In this document: positions 13,232 through 24,519 of the stretch, one piece after another | Layout of the letters: every line of letters begins with the position of its first letter | Position numbering within the stretch: position 1 is the stretch's first letter | Source: Cokeromyces recurvatus | Taxonomy: Eukaryota; Mucoromycota; Mucoromycetes; Mucorales; Mucoraceae | NCBI RefSeq assembly: GCF_025118155.1 | Contig: NW_026251391.1 | Coordinates: 189,501-253,500, forward strand | Direction: 5' to 3' | Length of the DNA: 64,000 nt | Made by a program: the position numbers and the translations under genes | Notes under the pieces: model-generated | Told to the model about the DNA's origin: nothing | Seen by the model: the letters and a program-made list of their open reading frames with translations, nothing else | Databases searched by the model: none

Positions 13232-13477
13232 TCACGCTATTACTTCCTCTAGTTTATCATCATATACATGTATCATCGACCCTATAATTAGACTTTCCTT
13301 CATTTTATTGGCAATAAAGTCGCGAAGCCAATGAATAAAAACTTGAATAAAGAATCCAATTACACAAATAATGCCTACTAAAAAATACCAAAGTGCTGCT
13401 ATTGATCCTTGTTTCCAGTCCAAGAAGGGATAAACCCAAAATCCGTTACTGGAATATATAATACGTAAAATAAGTCA

Positions 13478-13526
<49 letters not shown>

Positions 13527-13886
13527 GCTATCTATTTTACCAGGCATATATAATAAATGTCATGAGCATATATGATATAATTATTACAAGTGGAAATATA
13601 ACATGGCGAACAGGAAGCTTCATACGATTTAAAATGACTTCAAAGATCATCAAAAAGAATGAGACACCATGAACAGATACATTGATCCAAGTATTCAGAG
13701 TAGCCTCTAATATTATATGAAAAGGTTTAATATAAGTATACATATACGAATTAAGTTTTATAATGATTAGATTGTTAAACCTTGACTATTTCCTTTTGCT
13801 AATAAAGACCAATAGACAACAGGAGTCACTATACTGATAATAGTAAATAAAAAATAAATAAATATTCATGTATTTAAATAATACAA

Positions 13887-13925
<39 letters not shown>

Positions 13926-14376
13926 CTTGAAGGTAACAATAGTAGAATAAAGAACGACGTAAAGGTAATTTAAAATTTTGGGCTGATCATTAAAAAAAGA
14001 AATATCTCTTTTTGTGTAAAGATAACGAAAATGATGTACAATTGTAGTCTAAATATAATATTTATATTAATGGATTGTATTCTAATATACAATAGTCAAA
14101 GAAGAGACTTACAACTTGATAGGCATGGAGTCCAATGAATGTTAAAGAAGTGAAATAAGCAAAAAAGCTACCTTTATGAGTAATACCAATATCTGTCCAA
14201 AGAACGATAGCTGCATAGAAAGCTAAAATAAGTCGAATAAAAAAAAATAGTTTTGAAGAAACCCAAAAAGATGTTACTGCTAATTCTGGATCAAATCTAT
14301 CAAGACCGAACCATCGAATAATTGCATATTTAGATGATGGTTTTATATTCTTTTCGTTTTCCTGATCTATTGTCAT
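13232..14376 (-). CDS. FAR-17a/AIG1-like multi-pass membrane protein
   Basis: Exons (minus strand order): 14376-14113, 14048-13927, 13833-13781, 13706-13541, 13448-13232; 273 aa, all phases consistent. About six hydrophobic segments. Family-like landmarks are a YFT motif (Thr76) at the start of a membrane segment, VHG (His159), and NGFWVYPFLDW near the last membrane pair. In the animal relatives AIG1 and ADTRP, a Thr and a His in comparable places form the catalytic pair of an intramembrane hydrolase of fatty-acid esters of hydroxy fatty acids. Equivalence here is inferred from motif position only. The related Rolling-stone family is the alternative assignment. Convergent with the Zn2Cys6 gene; the next gene upstream is a broken Fanzor locus. 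Confidence 0.6.
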
Positions 14377-14876
14377 ATATTTACAAAAGGAAAAAAAAAT
14401 CGAGAAAAAAAAAAAATCGAGAAAAAAAAAATCGAGAAAAAAAAAATTGAGAAAAAAAATCGAAAAAAATAAAATAAAATGTCCCTGCATACATTTATTT
14501 ATTTATTTTCCGCGCAATCCTAATTTATTAACAATAATGATTTACATGTATTACATTCTATAAATATTTTCTGTGTGATTCTAATTTATTATCAAGTGTG
14601 ATTTATATACATTATATGCATATATATATATTTTTTTTCAAGTACAAATAGAATATGAGATAAGACTATCAATCATCATTGTAAATATGGAAGCAATATG
14701 TACATAATCATAATAAATGGTATCCCTTCAATGAAGTCTACTAACTATCATATTTTTTTTCATTTGTTTGAGCCTTTTACAAGATCATAATCGTTATTAT
14801 TTAATAGTATTTTTTTTTGTGGTAGGGGCCTTGTATGGTTAGAGAAATATATTGTAATATGTTCAAGCTTACTTAC

Positions 14877-15007
14877 AAGGAAGTAAACCTCTATGTAGAT
14901 CAATTTTATTCTTTAATTTATCTGCTAGTGTCTCTGCAGGTACAATCATTTTTGTCATGAAATCTTGTAAATGTGTTGTATTTTCGAAAACTTTAACTTT
15001 ATTGCGC
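14877..15007 (-). pseudogene. Orphan exon-like fragment
   Basis: On the minus strand, 43 codons (starting RNKVKVFENTTHLQDFM, ending LHRGLLP) are bounded by a plausible acceptor (TTATTAG at the 15008 side) and a strong donor (GTAAGT just after 14877). Phases are 2 in and 1 out. I found no partner exon on either side and do not recognise the family. It abuts the repeat-flanked Fanzor relic, so it may be what is left of a gene cut by that insertion. It could also be a chance open stretch. Confidence 0.3.
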
Positions 15008-15169
15008 CTAATAAGGAATAATATCATCTGATATATTATCGATTCTCGTTTTATCCACTATACTACTGTATTTGAAAGTCGTAAGGAATTATTAGTCTTA
15101 AAAATAAAATATTATTTCTCTTCTCTTGCTGAATAATTGAACTTCATGCCAAGGATATTGTAGTATTTC

Positions 15170-16021
15170 TACTTTAAATTCGGAAATTGTCTAGTTCTTT
15201 TTGGACAAATCAAACTTATGATTCAGATGGATTTGCTTATCTTTTTTGGATGAAACGTAAAAAAAAAGAAAATTAGTTTTCAGACGGATGAGAGATTCAT
15301 ACTCAGATTTTTTTTATTATTATTATTGCAGTTTATCAAACTAATAGTAGTATATGCGTCTTATTCGCTAGAAGTTGTTATTCGATAGATAATTTTTCCA
15401 AGAGTTGAATGCTGCTATTTGTCATTTTAGGTTATCAGCTGTTGATGAGTGAAGGTGTGTTGTATGTATACATTCAGATTGAAATACTACATTAACAAGC
15501 ATTGTCGGTACTACTGGCAAGAGGTATTGGAACTAAAAGTAATGTATTCATGTATTTTTTTTTATCAGTTGGATGGTGTTTATTAGTTTGATAATAAATA
15601 TAATTAGCGGGTTGAAGATTATGAATCAAAACGTCTGAAGAAAAAGGAAAAATAGAGTCGCGTGGATGACAGACAAGAAGCAAATCAGTCTGTGTGTAAA
15701 AACTGTCATTAAACCGGTCATAAAAATTATCGGCCAAAAGATTGTCCAAATCATAAACTAACAAAGGTTGAAGAAGTACACGGTCTTTTTGAGAAACAAA
15801 ACTATTGCTGTCATCAGAAAGATAAAACTAGACATAATTCTGAGATCAGAATACAAAACGGTCATCCTCAGTAAAGTCCAAAAAAGTATTCAAACATGTC
15901 CATAATATAATGATACGCGCACAATTGTTCGTGAATTACTATGTAATTATCCATCCTGATCACACTGTTGACAAAAAGGTTTTCTCTCAAAACTTCTAGT
16001 ATGATATAATACAGTAGTTAG

Positions 16022-16071
<50 letters not shown>

Positions 16072-18200
16072 AGAGAGAGAGAATCCAAGTCCGAAACACC
16101 TTCCAAGTGATTGTTTAGAAAATTGGAGCAACTTTTCAACATGATATAATGTAAGCTATTAGATACTTCCAGAAGTAAAAGGATATAGTCATTATGTAAC
16201 TGCCGTTTGTGTGGAAATGGCCATGATTTACGCAAATAATATCGTCGAGTGCTTCGAGACAAGACTGAAATCATATATCTTGCACAATATTGCAAAGAAA
16301 TTTGAAAAGGTACATAGTTCTTTATTAAATATTATGTTGAATGTTTTTAAAATATATATGATATAGCCAGATAAAGGTATACTCAAAAAGATTACTCATA
16401 TGTACTGCTACCAGAGTATTTGTGGAGGTACATCACCTACATGGCCAGACGATCTGCCTAGAATGTACAATAATAAGAAATTTGTAATTGATGACATTTG
16501 TAAAGAATTAGCAGACATAAACATGCCTAAACCAGTTACCCTTCAAAACTTGTCAAAGTCCCTAGGAGTCAACATACCTATGTTAACCTAAATTCTGCGA
16601 AAACATGGACAGCAACACCAAAAGAAAGTATTAAAATACCAAGACAAAAATGGAAACCAAGATTTTCCTCGTTTATTCTAATCAACTCCCTGTGCCATCT
16701 TTAAAGTGGTAATTTGTATCTATAAATCCAGATACTCTTGCTGTTTTTGTTGGTAAAACATTACTAAGCACCTATGAAGAAAAACTAGAAATGTTTAATC
16801 AAATCTTTGATTTCAAAAAACTCGAAATAAATAGGCGTGTAGTTATTATCATTTAGCTTTCTTATATATGTTACTCATTCTTAACCAATGCTTTTTATTA
16901 GATACTGACTATAGTATTGAAACTTTACGGGATTCAGCTAAGAAGAAAAAGACTGTTTTTTTCAAATGTTATCCAAACCACCAGTTTTACCGCTGATGTT
17001 GTTCTTATCCAAAGTACAAAGACAAAAGATGATGCTTCTTTTGATAGCTATGAACAAGTTTTTGATATTTCATTGTTCGGCAATGTTATAACAAGTAAAG
17101 AGCTAAGTGATATTTCTCTTTATGCTATAGACCTAAATCGAGGACAGATGTTTGCTGTTGTCTATGGTCATGATGAAAGTTCCCATCAGATTAGAAGATG
17201 CTCTACCAAAGAATACTATACTTACACAGGTAGTAAAAGACATGAAAGGAGAAAAAGAAAAAAATACAAAGAACAGAAAGAAAAGGAAAAGAAGAAGAAA
17301 AAAAAGAAAAAAAAACAAGATATACAACAGAATACTATAGATAAAGAGGTACAACAAACCACAAGATTAGTGTTAATAAAACAATAGAATAATTATTATA
17401 TTAATGTATTGTTTATTTAGAAGAAAAGTCAAATCCTGGAGATCAGGAAAATTTCATTATCAAAAAGAGAGTTTACCCATGATTTCTTTTGGTAATGGAA
17501 TGTTCGGTAAGAACATATATAAGTTTCGTGGACCTTGAGTTGGTCTTACTGGAGTACTTTGGAATCAACTTAAATGCAGGCAAAGATCTGATGATTTTAC
17601 TAGTTGCCTATGTAGATGAATACCGTACTTCAAAGGTACAAATTATTAAGTTGCATTAATTTTTAATTTTACAACTAAATGTCATAATACTGCTAATATT
17701 TAGACGTGTCATTCATGTAAGCAAATGTTTTTCACTGAAGCTATCATCGGATTGCACAGTGCTCTTGCTTGCACAAGTTGTGGAATGATGTGGCAACGTG
17801 ATGTGAGCGCATCAAAAAATATCTTTGAGGTTTCTCAAGACATGCTCGGCGGTCGTGGTCGTCCCCGAGAATTAACAAGATGCAAGTAAATCTTTAATTA
17901 TATCGCCGTCTCGAACACGATTTTCCTTCTTTTTTTTTTTTTTAGAAGGAATTTAGATTTTTACTGGTAAGAATCTCAAACATAAATCCTGACTCGTCTG
18001 AAAACTAATTTTCCTTTTTCTGAATTTCCGAATTTAAAGTACTAACCTTACTATACAATCATTTACAGCTTTTACACTTTGGATTCAGACGATGTTAGTT
18101 TTTTTTTTTAGATGAATTAAAATTACTTTTCAGATGATTTGCTTACCTTTTCCGGATGAAATAAAAAAGGAAATTCAGATAAAAAAAAGTTAGTTTTAAA
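15170..18200. mobile_element. Repeat-flanked element containing the Fanzor relic
   Basis: Two perfect 19-bp inverted repeat pairs flank the Fanzor relic. GAAAATTAGTTTTCAGACG at 15268-15286 is inverted at 17995-18013. TACTTTAAATTCGGAAATT at 15170-15188 is inverted at 18023-18041. A degenerate direct repeat (CAGATG, TTTGCTTA, GGATGAAA in order) is at 15221-15256 and 18131-18161. The nesting order fits subterminal repeats of a DNA transposon. Exact ends, target-site duplications and a transposase were not found. Known eukaryotic Fanzor genes are often carried in DNA transposons, which fits this reading. Confidence 0.5.
15660..17889 (+). pseudogene. Degenerate Fanzor (eukaryotic TnpB-like RNA-guided nuclease) gene
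   Basis: In-order fragments in several frames. First, a zinc-knuckle-like piece (CKNCH, stop, TGHKN ... DCPNH) at 15689-15760. Then the N-terminal helical region: AQLFVNYYVIIHP at 15910-15999, and YANNIVECFETRLKSYI up to a donor at 16310. Then WPDDLPRMYNNKKFV at 16368-16591 and NPDTLAVFVGKTLLSTYEEK at 16725-16851. The RuvC-I-like YAIDLNRGQMFAVVYG follows (Asp codon 17130-17132, open frame 16917-17387), with CSTKEYYTYTG after it. SFGNGMFGKN is near 17486, the RuvC-II-like VAYVDEYRTSK at 17591-17635, and a GT-AG intron leads to 17704-17889. That last exon has a CHSC/CTSCG zinc ribbon and RuvC-III-like QRDVSASKNI. Stops and frame changes, including one inside the zinc knuckle, indicate a pseudogene. 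An A/T homopolymer at 16021-16069 interrupts the N-terminal part. TnpB-family identity is clear from the C-terminal ribbon; activity is not expected. Confidence 0.75.
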
Positions 18201-18684
18201 CGAGCTCCAACAAGAAATCATTCATACCTTTAAATATGTAAAGACTGTTGAAAAAAAGAAAAAAAAAAGAAAAAAAAATAAAACTCCTTTTTTTTTTTGT
18301 AAACCAAGAAAACTGTTGCTATGGTTTCTATTGTCAATAAATCACCCATTATAAATGCTGATTTACTTGGTGGTTTCTTGAACTTTATAATCATACTGGC
18401 TAAGGCTTATTCTTTACATAATAGATATATCCATATTAATAATATTTATGTTCCTCATATAATACATAATTCATTGAACACACTATAGATAGTTACGATT
18501 TGTACAAGTAAAAAAGCTTCTATACTTTATTAGCTTTGAAAATGTTTATAAAGTAAATGATAGGAATATGCTCATAGTTACTAGTTAATAAAAGACAAAT
18601 ATAAAGAATCTATATGCATGCAAATTTATTACAAAGAAAAAAAAATAGATATAATAAACAGATAAAAAAAGAAGGTAAAGTTAT
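17890..18684. other. Intergenic: repeat-element end and A/T-rich DNA
   Basis: To about 18200 this is the downstream repeat array of the Fanzor-bearing element. From 18200 to 18684 it is A/T-rich with T/A homopolymers and no recognised coding exon. Confidence 0.5.
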
Positions 18685-20065
18685 TTATTTCTTGCCTTTG
18701 ATATTAGGGGGACCGCGTTTTGTCACTTTACCACCTTTGCTACGTTTACCACCTTCGAATCCGGGACGTGCTTTGTTGGAAGCCTTAGCTTTAATTCCCT
18801 TCTTTCTATTCTTCTTATCTTCTATTTTTACTTTAATATTTTCCTCTCTCTTCTTAATCTTCTTCATTTCATCTTGCTTAACTTTATCGAGTCGTTTCTT
18901 CCATTCTTGTCCACTCTTATTCTTTGCCTTTTCTTGTCTCTTAATGGTCTTCTTCAATAATTTAGCATCATCTTTAATCTTTTCACCTGTAGCCAAAGCA
19001 AGCACTCTATTCCATTCCTCCTTTTCAACCATTTCATTTGCTTTAGCTTTATCTCCTTCCTTGAGCTTCTCAATCTTTTCTTTCTTAGCCTCAAGCATCT
19101 TCAACTGAGTCTTAGCATCAGAAGGACCCTTCTTTTTCTTTTGTTCGTTACCGATTGCTAATTTACCAAAGTATACATCACCATCCATTTTAATAGAATC
19201 AGCAGAAGGACGAAGTTTATCAGATGTAGGCTAAAAAAAATTAAAAATGAGTAATTACATGTTTAGAAGCTTTTTGATATATATATGTATATATATTATA
19301 TATATTTACCTTTTTAACATCTAATTTAACAAGTTCTTCAGAAGTAGATTTACCACCCTTTTCTTTTTGTGCTTTTATTGCCTTCTTTCTATCTTCTTTC
19401 TTTTTATTTCTTGCAGCTAAAATATCTTCACGACTTCTTGGCTTGGCAGTATTAGAACCTGGTGCATTACGTTTTTTACGTAATTCATTAATACGCTCAT
19501 GAAGACGGTTACGAAGTTGAGTAATATCACTCTTTTCCATAGGTTGGACAATAGCTGTGTAAATCAATTACAATAGAATTTTTTTTGTCAGCATCAATAC
19601 AAATAAAAGACTTCAGTCTTATTTACCTGGTTCTTTTGTTGATGATGCCGTTGTTGTTGATTCACTTTTAACAGATTCATTGTCAACAAGCCCACTAAAA
19701 GCATTTGTATCAACATCCATTTTTTCTGATTCATTATCGTTATTTGTTGATGCTTCATTTTCAGAATCACTTTCAGATTCATTCATTTCCTTTTCAATCA
19801 ATTGTTTTGCCTTTTCCTGTTGCACTTCCACTATTGACTTTGCGTTATCTGGATCAAGTTTTGCTTTCTTTGCTTTCTTTGAAGCATCTTTGATTGCCTG
19901 TTTAGGTGCCTTCTTACGTTTATTGTGTTGAAATTTGTTATTAGTCTCGTCATTTTTATCCATTACATAAAACTTTGCGGGTATTAATTTTAGTAAGTCA
20001 TCAAAGATTTGTGCATCACGCATTAGACGATCTGATAAAGAATCAATTACATGATTTTGAACCAT
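18685..20065 (-). CDS. RRP14: SURF6/Rrp14 nucleolar ribosome-biogenesis protein
   Basis: Nucleolar, nucleic-acid-binding factor needed for maturation of both ribosomal subunits. Exons: 20065-19627, 19554-19310, 19230-18685; 409 aa with matching phases. The N-terminus (LSDRLMRDAQIFDDLLKLIPAKFY) is the conserved helix of the family, followed by a Lys-rich segment and an acidic Ser/Glu stretch. Exon 2 has the motif LRNRLHERINELRKKRNAPG and SREDILAARNKKKE, and exon 3 has GDVYFGKLAIGNEQKKKKGP and a long Lys/Glu coiled-coil, ending in the basic tail GKVTKRGPPNIKGKK. These are the characteristic SURF6 blocks in order. Intron 2 begins GTAAAT. Confidence 0.92.
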
Positions 20066-21485
20066 TTTGTTTTATTTTTCTTTTAGTATGATTCAAGTGA
20101 ATTAAAAAAAAAAAATGGAAGTAAATTCTAAAAAATAATAAAAAAAAATGTTGTGGCTGTAAGTTAATACTTTCAGTCACACCTGTGACTTTTTTATGTA
20201 GTGAGGAGGAAAAGTAAAATACAGCCTTTATCATTAAATAAATAATTCGTACCGTTTTTCCTCTTTTCTCGATTTGAAGGAGATTGCTAATAACAAAGTA
20301 ATTTGATATAAATATAAACTAAAAATGAAAATTCGAAGCTAAACTTTATGGATTTTAAGAAAATAATTTCACATGTCTTTAATATTTTGATAATTTATAT
20401 ATGTATATACATTGTTATCTTTGTAAGAATATCTAATATAGAATCAATGATCAAATGTGGCACATGCTTTTTAATTGAAAAAGGCAAACATAGGATTAAA
20501 AAAAAAAAAAGAATCCTGAATTTTACAAATGTATATTCAACTTACTAGTAAGTAAAAGCTCTCAATTACGCAATATTATATATTAGTTATACGCACTAGG
20601 ACTTGCTTAAAGAAATTTTGTTCACAATTTACAAGCCTTGTATTGTTATTCAAGCACTATAATAATCATTTATCTCTTCTATACCATAACTTCATTGGAA
20701 TAATCAATCCTAATAACGGTATAGATAAAAGTGAGATCAACTATAACCATTTGGTTTCATAGTTTATTCTTATTATTAAAGAATGAAAACAAAAAATACG
20801 TGAAACTATTTCCTTAGGTAGAATCCACTAAATTTTACTAAAATTGAAAAATTGAATGATTGTATATTTGAGGGAAGAGAGGAGAAGCAATCAGATATTT
20901 ACTAGAGTTATGCTATGCATGGTAAAGATCATTACGATGAAAAGACGTGATAGAGTACCTACAAATATAGTTTATTTGATGTCTAGATGACATTCTTTTT
21001 ATTCAACTACTGCATCAATATCAAAAATTCTTACGGATGCGCACTATTTAAATCAGCACTTTAGAAACAGTGTATTTTCTATTTTAGCTACCAATGGCTC
21101 TCATATTAATAAGGTCTTGAAAACAATTTCTTAAAAAGCAATTTCATGATATAAGCCGATAAGACTAATCCAAACTTATTATCAATTGCCGTCGTCTTGT
21201 CTACTCTTGTATTAATTCAATTCTTCCTAGGGATTTTCGTTGCCTTATTTTGATCGTAGTTACGTATCAATTAGTATCTTGGCTACTGGAAACTCTTATC
21301 TGTGTTTTCAATACTTGACAATACTTTTTTTTTTTTAAGAAAGCTTAGAGATTTATATACAGTAAATTGCCTCAACTTCTTTTTTTTTTTTTGTTACTCT
21401 CTATTATATAAAATAGGATAATATTTACTGTATACATGTATATAATATTGATATATTTTATTACAAAAAAAAAAAGTGTGTATCG
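20066..21485. other. Intergenic region, no gene recognised
   Basis: About 1.4 kb of A/T-rich DNA upstream of SURF6 and downstream of the ANK-DIL gene. A 66-codon open stretch at 20348-20548 has hydrophobic, biased composition and no recognisable similarity. No RNA gene or repeat family was detected. Confidence 0.5.
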
Positions 21486-24113
21486 TTATGATATTGCTAT
21501 AGAAGAAGATTGTTGCTTATCCAATTTATGCATCCATTCTTCTGGTATAAATGGTATCATTGAGCGTGAATGTTGCTCTTCATTTGTTTTATCCCAATGG
21601 CTTGAAGTAAAGGATATCATATGAGCTGTAGTAGGAATAGAAAATGGTAGCAAGAATTTTGAATCTTTTGTTTCTTTAATATCTTCTTCTGTATCTTTTT
21701 CTTCATCATTATTATCATGCTCTATTTCTATATTATTAGTAGTAGTGGTGGTGGTGGTCATATTTTGAGGTTCATCATATAAAGTGGGTAACTGTTCTGC
21801 TACAGGTGTTGAAGGTAAACTTCGATTTAATCCTAGATAATGCGATATACTTTGTCTTCTAGACATCTTTTGACTTTGCGTACGAGACATAGGCAATGCG
21901 CGAGGTTTATCCATGGATTGTTTTCTTTGTTTATATCGAATAATATCTTCAGCACACTGCATTGCATACTTTTCAATTTCTTCTGGTATACGTTGTTCAT
22001 TTACTTCATATCGATATGAAGTAACACATCTTTTAACTTGAGCCGCATTAAGCGCATCGAATTCTTTTGTAGTATTAATAAAATCAACCAGATCTTTCAA
22101 TTGAGTTATACATTGTAAAAGCTGGAGTAATTGAATGGTTGGATGGAGATAATTAAGCAAATGACTAGGAAGATGCTTGGTTGATACCCAATCTTCAAGA
22201 TAAGAAAAATTCATACGAACTTGCATTGCCCTTGAACGACACAACATTTTTTTATTAGTCAAGATACGATTGAATACCTCGCAAGATATAAAATGCATAA
22301 ATTGAGCTATTGCTTGAATGATAATGATCGGGTGTACATCATAAGATTGTAAAACATAAAGAGTCGATGACAAAAGACTAGTAACGGATTGAGGTGAAAT
22401 CGTTGCTTGTTGTATGGCTATTCCTCCATCTGGTGCAATAAAGACTGAACGTCTCATACTTTTACGGAAGAAACGATGCCAATCATCAGTAAAATCAACT
22501 TCATCCATACCTGGAATAGATTTATGATCCAATAAGGCTGGCCCGAGCACTTTAAGTAAACGTCTCTCTGTGTCTTGAATCATTAAATTATATGTCTCTG
22601 AAATTAATTCGGACAAATTTAATTGTTGTTCAGCGGTAGCGACTACCAATCCACTGTCCTTTTTGAGGTAAAATAATAGTTGAGTTAAATTTGTCATCCA
22701 GAATGCCAGCAGATGAATATTGCGAGCATTTGACTAAGCACATAGAACGAGCGTTAATGACGATGAGTAAGTAGAGTAGCATTCATTTATTTTATCTACT
22801 AGGTTACCTTAATTGTCTTTCCTATCCTTCTTAATGAATCGCTCAAGACTTGCTCTAGTAACTCATTACTGGAAAAATAATGAGCAAACCTTGCACTTAA
22901 AAAAATGACATTAACGGGAACACAAATATCTTGAGGATTTTTTAACGGGAATTTTAAATTGGTTATGACTGTGTCAAGTATGTAATCCAAATCATCTGAA
23001 TTAAATACAAACATTTGATCAGGAGAACACTTGTTCCAATGAAATTCATTTTCATGAAGGACACCTTCCTCACTACTGATATCATCACTGCCACTTTCAT
23101 TATTATCTGTATCGTTATCTGTATCATCTAAAGCTAAAGCCATTGTTGTTTCAAATAATTTTTGACGTAACTCTGCTTCTTCAGACATGAAATTATTGAA
23201 ACCTTCGATTGTTGAACGATAATAAAAATTATTATCAGTGCCACCACTTGTACTTGATGTAGAAGAAGACACACTGCCAGTTGTTCGATAAAATAAACTA
23301 GATGTAGATGAAATACTATCTCGAGGATTTGTTGCTAAAATATCAATAATCTTTTGATTGTCTGTATTAATAAAATCAAATACAGTACGGCCTTTACTTG
23401 ATCTTGTCTGAGGCGAAGCTCCATTTTCTAATAAAATCTTCACTAAGGCTTCATGATTATTATTTGTTGCCCACATTAAAGCTGACCAGCCAACTATTAA
23501 TATACAATTTAATTATTATTGTGAAACAACACAAACAAAACAAAAAAAAAAAAATCATATTTACAACTATCTTGAGCATCAATCTGTGCGCCTGCTTCTA
23601 TTAAAACTTGAGCAACGTCAATTTTACCGAAACAAGCAGCATAAATTAAAGGTGGTGTCCCATCACTGTCTTTTGCATTGATATCAATATAATGTCTAAT
23701 ATTACTATCAGCTAACATTTCTTTCATTTTTGCTAAATCGCTATTAGAAGCAGCATGAGCAAAGAGTTGAGTCCATTTCGTATTAGGATCGTCATCATTA
23801 TTATTTTGTTTTCCTTTTTCTAATTTTAACTGTAATTTTTTTTATTATAGTCTTCTTCCTCATCATCTTCTTTATCAGATGTAGAATGAGATGACATGGA
23901 AGTAGTCGAACTTAGCATTTCAGACATTTGTCGATTATTTTCGGCCATCCTTTTCGACATTTCTTCAAAAGACATATTTTCGTATTTTTTCTTTAGCATA
24001 TCAGGATCTTCTTCATATCCTTCTGATAAATTAAAACTAGCTGTGCTAGAGGTAGTTATTGCTTTATTTGTTGTCAATTCAATAAAAGGCTTTTCAGCCA
24101 TAGTTGTTGTCAT
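21486..24113 (-). CDS. Ankyrin-repeat and DIL (dilute) domain protein, with apparent frameshift
   Basis: Cytoplasmic protein combining ankyrin repeats with the DIL domain of class V myosin tails; fungal members are poorly characterised and probably act in transport or polarity. Segments: 24113-23565, 23493-22808, 22733-21486. Ankyrin repeats (TPPLIYAACFGKIDVAQVLI, WSALMWATNNNHEALVKILL) come first, an acidic linker follows, then the DIL domain in the last exon (NARNIHLLAFWMTNLTQLLF to about YLHPTIQLLQLLQCITQLKD) and a disordered Ser/Thr/Glu tail. In the first segment the frame breaks in a run of eight T (plus strand 23836-23843). One more A on the coding strand would keep it open and make every downstream phase fit, giving about 827 aa. 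That suggests a homopolymer sequencing error or a recent frameshift. Head-to-head with the ANK-DysF-FYVE gene. Confidence 0.8.
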
Positions 24114-24303
24114 TATAATAAATTAATTTCGTAAATAGAAGAATAACAATTTTAAAATAAAATAAAAAAAGTATTTTATATAAAAATTTGTCGGTTTACA
24201 ACATAAAAAAAAAAAAGAAAAAGCTCAAAAAAATAAATAAAAATAAAAAGACAAAAGAAGTAGAATAGATAAATCAATGTTATTTTTATATTTCCTTTTT
24301 TTG

Positions 24304-24357
<54 letters not shown>

Positions 24358-24519
24358 TGTGCAGGGCGCTCGTATGTAAATCTATAAAATCTAGGCGCAC
24401 CCGCTAAGATTTGTTGTAAAACCAAAGACTTTATTATCATTCATCCCTTTTCTCCTTTTTTTTTTTTTCTTGCTAAACACGTCTCTCTCTCTTTTTTTTT
24501 CTTTTTTTCTTTCTTTATT
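24114..24519. promoter_or_regulatory. Divergent promoter region of two ankyrin genes
   Basis: A 406-bp gap between the start codons of the head-to-head ANK-DIL (-) and ANK-DysF-FYVE (+) genes. It contains an A run of more than 30 nt near 24304-24337 and a C/T-rich tract just before the + start. No clear TATA box or named site was seen; a shared promoter is inferred only from spacing. Confidence 0.4.

Noticed and set aside
15492..15764. 90-codon minus-strand open frame
   Set aside because: It is antisense to the Fanzor relic region; the + strand carries the recognisable zinc knuckle.
18614..19108. 164-codon + strand open frame
   Set aside because: Shadow of the Lys/Glu-rich SURF6 coding region on the other strand.
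20348..20548. 66-codon hydrophobic open frame
   Set aside because: A/T-driven Ile/Lys/Phe composition; nothing supports expression.
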